Source: Acanthacorydalis orientalis
Lineage: Eukaryota > Arthropoda > Insecta > Megaloptera > Corydalidae
Reading direction: 5' to 3'
Length of the DNA: 64,000 nucleotides
NCBI GenBank assembly: GCA_034766995.1
Contig: CM068314.1
Location: 10,991,701-11,055,700 of the forward strand
Below the pieces are notes generated by a model, which worked only from the letters and a program-made list of their open reading frames with translations, made no database searches and had not been told where the DNA came from. Positions within the stretch are counted from its first letter, which is position 1; every line of letters begins with the position of its first letter. Positions 23,565 through 34,773 of this stretch are shown here, piece after piece. Made by a program: the position numbers and the translations under genes.

Positions 23565-24086
23565 AGGTTTGGCAATTTAATTCTCAGAATGACGCTATAG
23601 CACTGAAGTCAGATGAAATTAAAACATAAGTAAAGTAGCATATAATGATTGCATATATGAAAACCATGCTGAATACTTTTTTTGATAAACAGGGTATTGA
23701 AAAATATAGAGTATGTGCCTAAAAGACAAAAAAAAGAGAACAATGTAATTGGTTCTTGCTGCATGACTATGTACCTGTTTATTTTGCACTGATTGTGAGA
23801 TCATTTCTAATGAACCACCCTATTCACTTGACTTGGCATGAGCAGACTTTTTCTTTTTCTTAAAGTAAAAACTGTTCTCAACGGAAAACGATTTCACGAC
23901 GTAGAAAATATTAAGAAAAATGTAAGAACCGAATTGGAAGCAAACTGTTTTTAAAAACATTTAGAACATTGCTATAAGTGTACTAAAGTAAATGGAATTT
24001 ACTTTGAATAAATATCATACATTTTTCGTATTATTTAAATTGTGGTTGTTTTCATTGTGCCAATCCGGGAATTAAATTGCCCAACC
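23565..24086 (+). mobile_element. Mariner-like element, deletion derivative
   Basis: The left end GGTTTGGCAATTTAATTCTC and right end (minus strand) GGTTGGGCAATTTAATTCCC are inverted repeats of about 25 bp, delimiting about 520 bp. A complete element would be over 1 kb, so the 5' two thirds are lost. The interior holds a transposase C-terminus (next entry). Confidence 0.87.
23735..24012 (+). pseudogene. Mariner transposase C-terminus, decayed
   Basis: Translation with frame changes gives NWFLLHDYVPVYFALIVRSF, where HD carries the second catalytic aspartate, then a degenerate PxxSPDLAxxDFFLF region (about 23815-23860), then KTVLNGKRFHDVENIKKNV-like and ELEANCF-like pieces and an EGIYFE-like terminus near 24000. 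Stops and indels are frequent. It is a different lineage from families 1-3. Confidence 0.82.
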
Positions 24087-25499
24087 GGAATTGTAGAATA
24101 ACAAATTCCTATCTTAATGCCATGCACATAGTATCTTCAATGAAAATGAAAATTTGATAAGTATAACAAACATGTTTTTATGATGTGATTTGGTCCTTCG
24201 AATCATCTGTATTTGTTCTCCACTACTAATTTTGACATGAGTTCCATCTTCAGTTAAATTTTAAAGAATCCAATCACTAGTCTCTAGTCAAAAGGATGAA
24301 GATCATCGAGACAACGTATCTAAGGGATTGCAAGTATAAAACTATACAATTATAATTTTATAACAAATATTTTACAACTTGTTACAATGATGGCATACGA
24401 TTACAGGTAAATTCTTCAGAAACAAGTATTCAAAAGATAATAGGTAATGGACTAAAAAATACACACATACTTTTTATTCATTATGTAGTCTGCGTAAGTA
24501 CACAATAGGTATTTAAATTTCATTCGGAATTGTTTTAAATACATAAATATTTATAAAAAAATGTCCAATTATTAATAAAATATATACTTTTTTACAGTTA
24601 AATTATGGAAAAAATCTCACCAGAGACCTGAATTACACAGAAATGCACAAGAAACCTTTTATCGACAAATGATACTTTTGAAAAAAATATATTTTTGAAA
24701 AAATATCTTTTCAAGAGTTCTATCCAGATACTTTTTCAGAAACAAAACCGAATGTTGGATAAATAAAAATAGGTATTTTACTAAATTAATAATCTGGTAT
24801 CATTTTCAATAAGAAATTACTTACTGAATAAATATTTAGTGCACTATTTTTAAGATATATTTTTAAAACTATATTCATTTATATACAAAACTTTTACTAA
24901 ATGAATGTGTGTGTGTGTATACAAGAGAAAAACGACACATATGCTTTTATGGAAACCACATTCAAAAGTGCGTGCGACCATGTGTGAATGCGTGCGTATG
25001 TTCTTTAATGTATAAAGACATTCTTTAATGTAAAACAACACAGCGGAAATAGTCACATAATTACTAACTCTGATAAAACCGAAACCAAGTAAATTAATTT
25101 CAAGTATATTTCATCACGAGTATATCAGTTATAAATAAATAAAGTAATAATCATGCCAGTCAAATATAATTATAGTCAAATGATTGAAAAAATCGAAACA
25201 ATGTAACATTGGGTGAAACGGAAGACATTTTACACTTTAAACTGTTTTTAAAAATATATCTGATCATTTATAAATCAAAAATGGTCATTAATATGTTATT
25301 TCGTGTTTTCGGCATTCACGGATGTGCATGATCTGCTTTTATAACTTTCTTATTACCAGCCAACAACGGAAAAAATAGTCATTAAAGTTGATGGCGTGTC
25401 CTTACCAATAAAACAATATCTATAAAAATATATCACGACTAGGTCATTATGTTTTTGTTCCACTGTCCGTGATAAATTAAATAAATTATTTCTCGTGAA
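24087..25499. other. Non-coding DNA
   Basis: AT-rich with a short (GT)n run near 24905. No gene or recognised transposon. Confidence 0.55.
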
Positions 25500-26080
25500 C
25501 TGAACGTCCGTTCACGTGTAAGGAAAAACAATTTTCAAGCGAAAATGAGACAGCTGTCACAAAAATCGACGAGTTGTTGTAAACGTTATCGTGAGATGAA
25601 CTGCTGACCTCGTAAACAACAACAATCCGTTAAAAAGAATTTTGATTTCACTCAAACACCCGTATGAGTCAGCAAACTGTACATTGTACTTTTTTTTGTA
25701 AATCGTTATTACCTTCTCTTTGTTTTATTTATAATCAAATTGACGAGATAGAAGAATGCACAAATAAACACAACTTTCTTTTTCATTAACGCAGAGTGTA
25801 CGGTGCCAAAATTAGCGGTCGAGAATAAATCTTTTTACCGGAGGCAATGGAGCATATGTTCTCGGATATGTGTTTTAACCTTAAGGTAGTGAAAAAAAAA
25901 ACAACAACTGTGTCGTTATCGCCGAGATCCCATCGAAAAATATGACTTGTGCGATGTGGCAATTAATAAAGAAACGTGCATACATAAGTTATTTGTCAAT
26001 CTGTCCGTTTATTTGACATTCGGAACTGGTTCACATTTCCTGTACGTTTACAATACCGTGTATTAATTTTTACGTTATTA
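25500..26080. other. GC- and CpG-richer coding-like island
   Basis: Unique sequence that stands out from its AT-rich surroundings. It contains the candidate exon 25795-25885 and, about 30 bp downstream, a second open plus-strand stretch (about 25905-26067) including CRYRRDPIEKYDLCDVAINK in another frame. The two cannot be neighbouring exons of one transcript, because the gap is too short for an intron. Confidence 0.35.
25795..25885 (+). CDS. Candidate internal exon, unknown gene
   Basis: The acceptor is strong: CTTTCTTTTTCATTAACGCAG ends at 25794, a good pyrimidine tract. The donor is AAG|GTAGTG at 25886. The 91 nt between are open in the frame that enters with two bases and leaves with two, reading CTVPKLAVENKSFYRRQ then WSICSRICVLTL. 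The peptide is cysteine-containing and not recognised. No partner exon is identified, so this rests on signals and composition alone. Confidence 0.35.
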
Positions 26081-27494
26081 GCATGACTTGAATATTTCAC
26101 GTTTTGTTTTAGATTATTACATACTGTTCTATTATAATTTATTCATAAATTATTCATCATCTTCGGCTATCAATTATATTTATAGATGTATCGCCTAAGG
26201 TCAACGACTTATTTAGGTTGATGTATTTGATTACTTTCCCTTTTTTAATGATAATTGTTTTCGACAAATCGTCACCTTAGGAGCTTTGGTTACAATTTAA
26301 ATACTACTTGGAAAAATCGTTAGAGAAATAACATTCTGACAAGTTGATAGAAGTAAACACATGTGTCTAAAGGCGGTTGCTGCAAGCTATTAGAATTCGG
26401 ATGACCCCAATTATCGAATATATTTTTAATAGATAAGATAGAAAAATAACTGGACTGAATCTTATAAAACAAGCATAATTTAAACTGCGGTAACATCAAA
26501 CGCAACAGAACGTTTTTGTTTTTTTTTTAAATGTAAAGAAATCAATATAAGCAACCGAACAAAAAGTAAATATTATCAGATATAAACGCAACCGAAATAT
26601 ACTTATTTAATATCTATTAAAATTCATATTTATATCAAATGATTATTATACACTGAATCAAAACTGAAATAACTGCTTACTTAAAGAAATATATGAGAGC
26701 AAAAAATATTACTGTTGAGTAAGAAAAATTCACATCGGTCACATCCTGTACCTGGACGTAGAGTCTCAACATTTTTTACATGCTTTCTTCCAATGATGGA
26801 CTTTTGTAAAAAAAATATTATTCAACCCAATTTTCAAATTCATACTTTTTATAGGTTTTGAAATAAAAAAAATTTCTGATTTTTGAACCATAATTTTTTT
26901 TAATGAAAGAAAAAGTTACAAATTTAGTCTCATTAGAATGAGATTAATGAACTTTAAATATATCATCCAAAAGATGGTGCTCTGAGACCATAGTTTCTTT
27001 GGAAAACATCAGTGGATTCCTAGATCCACGCCCAGTTTCAAAAGGTTAATAAGCTGCCGAACAATAAGCCATCCCGATAAAAGCCTACAAAAAGGCTTTT
27101 AGTCAGTCAAGTATTAATCAAGTATATAATTAAAAATATGATAATATAAAATTCCATGATTGTCTATTGTTTATGATATTTATTATTAAACAGTTAACGA
27201 AAAAACACACTTTATAACACAAAAACAATCACGATATTCAATTCAACAAGATTACTGTATTAAAAACCAATTTATATCATTCCAGCTACCTGTCAAATTA
27301 AGTGATAAAATTATATCGGACGTATGTGTTTTTATGCGTGTAGGTTTCAAACAAGATTAAATATTAGTGCAAATTAACGCCCATTATAAAAAAAAATCCC
27401 TACCTACTCATCAAAAACATTAATAGCGACAACGTAATCTATGGATGACAGTGAAATGAATAATAAATAACGGTTCGTTCATGAATATATGATA

Positions 27495-27496
<2 letters not shown>
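26081..27496. other. Non-coding DNA
   Basis: AT-rich. 26740-27110 has a different, slightly GC-richer texture that could be an old transposon remnant, but I recognise no ends or protein. Confidence 0.5.

Positions 27497-27574
<78 letters not shown>
27497..27574. repeat. (TA)n microsatellite with palindromic flanks
   Basis: About 78 bp of TA repeat. The flanks TTCATGAATATATGA and TATATTCATGATC are inverted relative to each other, so the array sits inside a longer palindrome. Confidence 0.95.
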
Positions 27575-27577
<3 letters not shown>

Positions 27578-28119
27578 TGATCTTTTCGTATTAATTTATT
27601 AAGTCATTTACTAAAATAGATCCATTTTTTTAGAATAAACAACATAATCGACCGTAACTGCATGCATTCTGATTATATTAATTTAATGTACATGCCTTCA
27701 TTACATCTCAACATGTGGTGGCATTTATTTATAATAAAAATATGTAGTGTATGTATTAGTTTACTTTTAATTGCCAAGGATGTAATTTTCACATGATCAT
27801 AAACAGCGGAGGAATTATTGTGCGCAATTACATAATGATATAAATATCTGCATTATTTAAAATATGAGAATAAAATTAAATAGCATCATAACTTATATAA
27901 ATTGAATATGAATTAAAAATTGAAAGAATTGTAAATCAAATTATTTGACTATTAATATTACATTACAGTTATTGACTATTAATAGTACATTCGAAATTTA
28001 AAATATTTAATTTTATACTTTTTTGATTTGATACGATATACAGAAATCGTGTTTTTTTTAATGCCATAGAAAAAGGATAATAAATCTAGACTTTAAATTA
28101 TTACTTTCTTATATTCCAG
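27575..28119. other. AT-rich non-coding DNA
   Basis: No gene. A short direct repeat (ATTTGACTATTAATATTACA and GTTATTGACTATTAATAGTA near 27943-27990) is present. Confidence 0.55.
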
Positions 28120-28335
28120 ACATGTCTTTCGCTTACTTAGCTCATTCTACGGACATAAACTTTATCGTGCGCTAGAATAAGTTTTATCAAAACTACCCGT
28201 TCATTTCAAATACGGAAGTATATACGATGATATAAATATTAATCATTACTTTAATGGCATCCCTCGTGTGCTATACCAGCCACTTCAAGATTGAAATAAA
28301 AGTAACGATGTAATAAATAACAAAACGATTAAGCT

Positions 28336-28521
28336 GTGCCGTCTATGCCGGGAATCAGTAAATCACAGATTGACGAGAGTCAGGGTTGTGGTAAATCCAC
28401 TGTATGGCTCATTGATAGTGGCAAAACGCCGAGGGCCATAAACACAGTATGTGAACAGTACGGATATATGGAGGATAGATTACAGAGAGACCACTCACGA
28501 TCAGATATAAGATTAGTTTAA
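28336..28521 (+). CDS. Coding-like frame in a GC-richer island, unknown
   Basis: 61 codons from ATG 28336, soluble and balanced, including ISKSQIDESQGCGKSTVWLI and YMEDRLQRDHSRSDIRLV. The surrounding 28120-28560 is GC-richer than average. A GCGKST-like string superficially recalls a P-loop, but the G-x4-GK[ST] spacing and context are not met with confidence. The STVWLIDSGKTPR part recalls helix-turn-helix linkers of some transposases. No terminal repeats or splice sites are clear. An exon or a decayed transposase are both possible. Confidence 0.25.
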   Translation: MPSMPGISKSQIDESQGCGKSTVWLIDSGKTPRAINTVCEQYGYMEDRLQRDHSRSDIRLV

Positions 28522-28560
28522 TTGAGTAATCAATCTTATCAATGTGATCGTATGATTCGC

Positions 28561-30004
28561 TAATTTGTTATGATTCAGCTATTGATGAGTATCTGTTCGA
28601 GTGGTGTTCATTACTAATTTATATTTTTTTAAAAAAATATGACCATATCGATATTTCTAAAAGAGGGATTCAAATTACGGTTCAATAAGAAAAATACAGT
28701 TATTAAAATCCTTTCATTGGACATAAGTCTTCTTTAAATTTCAAATATTCTACAATATAACCTTTAGCATGGATATAAATCCTTAAAAATTTGTCTTATA
28801 TATTATTTTAAGTACATTCACTTTCATTTTTCAGAATGTTTAACAACATTTTTTCTATACTTCACCCTTTCGATATTTTTTATTTTAATTTAGGTAAATG
28901 GTAATTAATTGCATTAAGGTGTAGATAAAATTGACCAAACTTACTGACCAAGAATTTTCCGAAATCTTGGATAAAAGATACAATCCTGTGAAATTTTGCC
29001 CTATCAGTATTTTACAGTAGGACTATGTAAAGTATTTCCCCAACAGGAATTTTTGAAAATCGATGGGGCACATATATTCCGTTAGTAATGACAAGTAATG
29101 ACGCTAAGCAACAATCAAAAATGGACAATAATGAATAAAAATTCTGATTTGTAAGGTGAATGAAAAAAACCTGTGTGGAACTGTACTGAAGATAAAAAAT
29201 TAATACATATAATGACTCATAATACAAATATGTTACACATTAAAATACATTAAATTAAACCACGACCACAGAACATTTTAAAAATGTACGAATATAAAAC
29301 CGCATAAAATAAAATCATTTCAATATCAAATCATATTTGCAATTAGAATAAATACTTGTATTTTATCTTGTCGTGACAATAATGAACTCTTAAGAAAATG
29401 AATAAAGATTGTTATATAACAAGATTACAGGAACAAAACTTATTATATGACAGGATTACAGGGATTAAAACTTCTGTCTGATGATATAATGTTCTAAGCA
29501 GGTGTACTGACATTACTTTTTATTATTATTATTAATCAATGAAATTTAAAAATTCAAAATATGAAAAAGGAATTAGTTCTTGATTCGCATTTCACAATTA
29601 CATAGCATGTAAAATTTTAAGCATATGAAATAGGAGTTTACATAAAAATTAAAAAGAATATATATTATATAGTACAACTAATACCACTCTACAATTACTT
29701 GGCAAATAAAAATAACCATTCTAAACAGAAAAAAGAATTTGAAAAACGTATCAAATATTTCATATTTTATAAAATTACTCAGCAAAAGAATTGTAAGCAT
29801 ATACAAAAATAAATATTTACATAGTGATTTTTCATTTGATTTTTTCCGCAGACTATTCTTTGCAGCCAAAATATAGTAAACATTTGAATACATAAAAAAA
29901 ATAATTATTATATATTAGAATATATTAACTATATGGTTTAATATTAGGAAATAAGAGTATTTTTTATTTACATACTGTATAAAAGATAATAAAAAACAAT
30001 ATTA
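28561..30004. other. AT-rich non-coding DNA
   Basis: Includes a TnAn tract at 28624-28637 and a local near-duplication (TATAACAAGATTACAGG and TATGACAGGATTACAGG near 29413 and 29446). No gene. Confidence 0.55.
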
Positions 30005-30150
30005 TAAGGTCTAAAAATTAATTCCGCGCTTTTAAACTGAACCAATCAGTTACTCTGAGAGAGATATTTTGAGGATCGAAATGTATTCCATTTTTCCGAA
30101 AAACATTCATTTTCAATAAAAAATACACTGAATTCAATTATACGCCTAAC
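30005..30150 (+). mobile_element. Minimal family-3 MITE
   Basis: Left end TAAGGTCTAAAAATTAATTC (TA at 30003-30004) with the ACTGAACCAATCAGTTACTC leader motif. It jumps directly to the family-3 right segment TTTTGAGGATCGAAATGTAT and ends at CGCCTAAC. Only about 146 bp remain, that is both ends and roughly 50 bp each side. Confidence 0.75.
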
Positions 30151-30299
30151 AAATAGAAACATACAAAAGCTCCTCTAGATAAAAATAAATAAAATTGTAG
30201 TTTTTTTTAAAAAAAATAACAATTTCAGATGTTCAAAAATCTTCTTTCAAAATTTAATTTTATCACATTGACCTAAATTCAATTTTACAAATTAATTTT

Positions 30300-30570
30300 C
30301 CACTTATCACACATACTACAATTTTTTGATCAAAAATGTACAATAACTGATTATTAATCATTTGTGAACCATTTTATTCGCATTTCAATAGCAACACCAT
30401 CATTTACAAAGCACTAAAATACAGAAAAATCTCTGAAAATAAGAGCATCAGTATCGAAATATGCATAAGCGACGATCAAAAATGATCAATGATCAATTAC
30501 TGAAGACTTTTTTATTGGAAAAGTATGTTATGGTTTTGTGTGGCGAGTGAAAGATTAATTTATGAAAAAA
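30300..30570. repeat. Foldback repeat copy, best preserved
   Basis: Left arm: CACTTATCACACATACTAC, TTTTTTGATCAAAAATGT, AATAACTGATTATTAATCAT, CGCATTTCAATAGCAACACC. Right arm, inverted: GAGCATCAGTATCGAAATAT, GATCAAAAATGATCAATGAT, CAATTACTGAAGACTTTTTT, TTTTGTGTGGCGAGTGAAAG. The arms are about 110 bp each around a ~50 bp centre. It looks like a non-autonomous hairpin element. No protein is encoded. Confidence 0.7.
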
Positions 30571-31520
30571 AGTTAATTATATATGAAAAGTGAATATTAT
30601 TATATTTCCATTAATTAGAAAAATCGTACAAATATTATTCATATTTCAATCAATGGACATGAATAGAAACTCGCATGATTGAAACGTTTATTACCTTTTT
30701 GATATAAATATAACATGACATAAATTAATCATGTCCGGTTTGAATAACACAGAAGCAAACGAATATAAAAACGTAATTTTATAATAAATAGAAAACCTTG
30801 TGACACTATCCTCATTCGTATTCGTCGGTTTTTCAAAAACATACTATTTATTAGTGTGTGTTATGATTTAAAAGAAAACCCATCATAAAAATAATCCGAA
30901 CGAAAAATAGATTCGCTTACGACAAACATACACGTCCGGCACAATAAAAACTAGGATAATTACAGTTTGAGAATCGTCAACGCGCATCGAGAGTTCTTCA
31001 AAGAAAACGCGTATTACAACTATAAAACAACTTATGTTTACTTCGATGTACTCGTTGGAATTTTTTAAATTGTTTATATGGAAGTAGTGGGCACAATTTC
31101 CTGTTAATTGCGATCACCTTATAAAACATTACATATACACTTTTCTCATATTTATTCTAACTACAGTCGGTAATTTTTTTGTCGAGTAATTAAGATTAAA
31201 TTATACTGTTCGGAATTATATTAAATAAAATGAATGGTATATTTTTGACGGTACGAATAAACATCTAAACGGTAATTATTAACATTATACTACAAATGAC
31301 CTTCTTATTACAGATAAACAAATTTAAGTTTTGAAAATAAAAACGTCATAAATAATTAATATGCTGGCTGTAATTCCTAACCTCTAAATTTGATAATTAT
31401 AATCGATACGTGCTAATTATACATGTGTATTATAAGAAATCAATCACGTCTGAAATTATTCACTTCGGAATTAGAAATCAACTGTTTATGTGAATATGAA
31501 TAAAAATAAAGTGTTTGATA
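30571..31520. other. Non-coding DNA
   Basis: 30780-31060 is somewhat GC-richer. A tiny frame MSGLNNTEANEYKN from ATG 30731 runs to a weak donor AAC|GTAATT, but is too short to call. No transposon. Confidence 0.45.
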
Positions 31521-32809
31521 TCAGGTCGGTGCGAAAATAATTGCGGTTTTTACGTATCGAGTATGAAGACGCATATATCAGTTAAAAATTATATTTACTA
31601 ATCAAAATAAAGACCATAGGCCTGCACACATTTCTCCCAACAAGAAACGAGTTTGTTTATTCCTACAAGATAGAATTCTGGAGACCTGGAATTAACGAAT
31701 TCATCGAAAGAGATTTGAGCTGGTGATTGAGCTTTGACGCTTGATCTTTGAAAACATTCTCTCGTTGGAAATTACTCAAATAATTAAAAAAAAATGATAA
31801 TCTGTCGGAGACAGGTCCGGAGAATAAGGTGTGTGAGGTAAAGTTTCATAACCCACTTCATTTAAATTTTTTAGTCATTTGTGAGACGTGTGGTCGGACA
31901 TTGTCATGAAGAAAAATTGGTCCTCTTTGACTAATGCTGATCGTAAACGATGCAACTTCCCATGCATTTTTTCAGTTTTCTGAAAATATTTTTCTGCTGT
32001 TATTGTTTCATCAGGATTTAAGAAGTTGTAGTTAATGATGCCACTTGCCAACCACCAAACAGTGACACACAATTTTTTTTCATGAATCTTCGGTTTAGGA
32101 AACTGTTTTGGTACTTCTCCTCAGTCTAGTCACTGCGATGAACGTTTTCTTTTATTGTAGAGAATCCACTTTTCGTCACATATGACAATAAGATAAAGAG
32201 ATCATTATTATGCAAAAGAAACGTGGAGCAGATTTGGTATCGCCGGATTGCTTGATGTTCGTTTAGTTCATACGGTACCCATTAATCCAGCGTTTCTGTT
32301 TTTCCAATTAGGCTAGAGTGTAAAAAAAATGTTGAATGGTCAACAGTGAGGTTCTTCTGCTACCTCTAGAGTTGTTTTACGTGGTTCTGCTTCAATAACG
32401 GTTCTTAAATCATTATTATCTATAGCTGAAGGACGTTCACGACCCTCCTCCTCATCAAGGATTTCGTTTCCATCACGAAATTTTTGAAACCAGTGTTGAG
32501 TTGTACGTTCACTAATTGACTCTTCGCCAAAAAGAAATTTGATATTTCGAGCAGATTCTGTTGTTTCACGTCCCAATTTAAATTCTTACAACAAAATCGC
32601 GCAAATTTGATTTTTTTCATGACTAATTTAATGTTATTCCAACAATACTAAAGAATTAATACAATAGACATAAGCTGAAATCAGTAGTGCTAATTTCATT
32701 GTTTACAATGATGTATCACATGACTATAACTAAAGATAACAGTAACTAGAAAAATCAGCGCGAAACTTAAAATGATAAGAACCGCAATTATTTTAGAACC
32801 AACCTAATA
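31521..32809 (-). mobile_element. Family-1 mariner, near full length
   Basis: Ends TCAGGTCGGTGCGAAAATAA (left) and AATTATTTTAGAACCAACCTAA (right, last 20 inverted to the left end), flanked by TA at 31519-31520 and 32810-32811. At 1289 bp it has the usual length for a mariner. It is the reference copy for the deletion derivatives at 8027 and 21736. The TTAGGTTGGTGC end and the protein place it near the cecropia-type mariners, the group that includes human Hsmar1. Confidence 0.96.
31598..32620 (-). pseudogene. Mariner transposase, complete layout but frame-broken
   Basis: Coding strand minus, ancestral ATG at 32620-32618, terminal YFD and TAG at 31600-31598. In order: N-terminal helix-turn-helix with RETTESARNIKFLFGEESIS and TTQHWFQKFRDGNEILDEEE; the linker GRERPSAIDNNDLRTVIEAE; CDEKWILYN with the first catalytic aspartate (about 32175); NYNFLNPDETITAEKYF; LHDNVRPHVSQ with the second aspartate (about 31895); and LPHTPYSPDLSPTDYHFF with the third (about 31815). 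All three catalytic aspartates of the D,D34D triad are visible. At least three frameshifts and several stops separate the blocks, so no active enzyme can be made. Confidence 0.95.
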
Positions 32810-32997
32810 CATTAAAAAAATGATGAAAAATCCTACTTTATGTCAGACATAAATCATGAAATGTAAGTAGATGCCGGTCAACAATTACATAGATAAAAGG
32901 AATTCAAACTTGACTTGAAAGTAACTAGTATTTAATAATATAGAATACAACAAAAAGGAAGAGCTTTAGGCTAACAGTATGATCCACATTCCATCCA

Positions 32998-33151
32998 TCA
33001 TCGGGCGTGCATTGTGCGTAAATGCTCGAGCAATAATTGCGACGCACTATCATCACTCAGAGAACACGATTTATCATCAAACGCATCACGGTGAGATGCG
33101 TACATTTTTGGTTCACTGAAATCTGATACGCACTGAATCGTTTCAATGAAT
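32998..33151 (-). CDS. Candidate terminal exon of a host gene
   Basis: On the minus strand an acceptor TTCTCAATAATACAG (AG at 33153-33152) is followed by an open frame to TGA at 33000-32998. The peptide is soluble and acidic, with segments SDFSEPKMYASHRDAFDD, KSCSLSDDSASQLLLEHL and RTMHAR at the C-terminus. The composition (Asp, Ser, Glu, His, Met) is unlike the I/K/N/F/Y of random frames here, and the opposite strand looks like its antisense. The region is GC-richer and not transposon-derived. I do not recognise the protein. Upstream exons would lie at higher coordinates. Confidence 0.5.
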
Positions 33152-33429
33152 CTGTATTATTGAGAATATACTGAAATTGTCATTCCCACAGCGTATCGAA
33201 TTTTTTAAGACGTGTTTGCAAACCACGGTTTCACTTTTATTTTAATTAATATTTATATCTAGACACTGGCTGTCCGCTACAAAACAACGCTTGTATTTAC
33301 AGTTATTTCAAAGATTAACCACAAAATTAATTACAAACATGTAACGATACTTGTTTATGTCAAATATCAAAATTATTAAAAATTCTGATAAAGAAAATTG
33401 TGTACTATTACGAGAATTAGTCCACTTAT
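33152..33429. other. Non-coding DNA upstream of the candidate exon
   Basis: If the exon 32998-33151 is real this is its upstream intron. Nothing else is recognised. Confidence 0.4.
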
Positions 33430-33580
33430 GAGTGAGAAGTTTGATACAAAGAACAGTAGCATCTTCGAGATCTGAAGATGATGGCATTGTCATCGAAATG
33501 TGGATAAATAGCAATCGAAAACGATCAGCGAACATTTATAGAACAGTTTTAAGAAGAAAAACTTTTTTATAGTTTATGGA
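33430..33580. repeat. Foldback repeat, right arm
   Basis: ATGATGGCATTGTCATCGAA, then AATCGAAAACGATCAGCGAA, then AAGAAGAAAAACTTTTTTAT, in the order of the family right arm. Confidence 0.5.
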
Positions 33581-33659
33581 GTAAAAAAAACAATTAATCT
33601 GTGGAAGTCAATTAGTTACAAGTCAATTAGTTTGTGAACTGTGTTGAGATAAACTTGTA

Positions 33660-33815
33660 TTAGATGTAAACATTAATTCGATGGCTTTTTTATAGAAAAG
33701 TAATGTGCACGGAAAAAGAGAACACATTTCGATCTACAAAATATTCTCCATTATTTTTTATAACTTTACTTCATGTGTCGTGTAACTGATAAATCTCTTG
33801 TCGAAAAAAATAAGG
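33660..33815 (-). mobile_element. Family-3 element, partial right end
   Basis: TTAGATGTAAACATTAATTC (TA at 33658-33659), then TTTTTTATAGAAAAGTAATG and CATTTCGATCTACAAAATAT, match the family-3 right end in inverted orientation, up to the decayed C-terminal coding patch near 33810. The rest of the element is absent. Confidence 0.75.
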
Positions 33816-33975
33816 CGACTTTGTACAAGTGATAAAAAAGTACAAAGTGATAAAAAGTACACTGGGGGTTAACTGACAGTCGAACAGTAGGCCATGGATC
33901 ACTAGGGCCGTCTTTACTGAATGGATCAACTTTATCTAATATACGGTTAGGATTTTGACGCCTTTGCACCAATTA
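33816..33975. other. Coding-like patch of unclear strand
   Basis: The plus strand gives NSRPWITRAVFTEWINFI (33873-33926), which resembles the W(M/I)TxxxFxEW segment that precedes the second catalytic residue in pogo/Tigger transposases. The minus strand of the same DNA gives RRQNPNRILDKVDPF and SKDGPSDPWPTVRLSVNPQC, also protein-like. Only one can be real. Flanking frames do not continue either match convincingly. A decayed pogo/Tigger fragment or a minus-strand host exon are the alternatives. Confidence 0.3.
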
Positions 33976-34470
33976 GAAGATTTATTACAAGTGCCATGTT
34001 AGTCCTACACCAATTACAGTCGTTCGTCAAAAGTATCCTATAAATTCTTTCAGAGTATAAATAATACATCAACAAATATTATAATGTATGTATCCATACT
34101 ACAAAGTCTGTAAGTTATAACATTTGTATAAACAATTTAAAAGATAAACAAATTGGAAGCTATTTGAACGTGATGTTTTTAATCAAATAATTTAATATAC
34201 TTTGTATATTGCACAAAACCTATAACGATATCGAACTTGAAACGTTTTCGGCAATAATCTAAACACTATCAATCAAATTTTGTTTATCGACAACTTGATT
34301 GAAACATTTTAATAGAATTATCACCTAATAAATAATAGAAAAATTAAACCCGTTTCATGTTCGTAATGGCTACGAATAACTGCATCTGAATGATCAATGA
34401 ATCAGTCGAACATTACATGGATCATTAACAAGATACATTTAGAGGTTCTGTAAACATTTTCAACAAATAT

Positions 34471-34482
34471 GTATGTATGTAC

Positions 34483-34559
<77 letters not shown>

Positions 34560-34562
34560 TAT
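34471..34562. repeat. (TA)n microsatellite with TACA/TGTA edges
   Basis: About 90 bp dominated by TA, with ATGTATGTATGT and ACATATATAC at one edge and ATACATATATA at the other. Confidence 0.95.
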
Positions 34563-34773
34563 TGAATGTATGCCGTACAGTTCGAGTAGGAAATTCAAAT
34601 GATATACATTCTTGCAGTTTTATATAGTTGTTAAGAGATGAAAAATGACTCACAAAGATGATCTTAATGCCAAGATGAAAAGATTAATAAAAAAAAGTAT
34701 GTAGTTTAATGCTGATTGCGTAACAACTAACAGTGTTATGTGAGAACTGTTGCTTGTTGATTGCTTTACATAC

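Noticed and set aside
28371..28420. P-loop (GxxxxGKS/T) in the 28336 frame
   Set aside because: Only a partial GCGKST string. Walker-A spacing and any Walker-B partner are missing.
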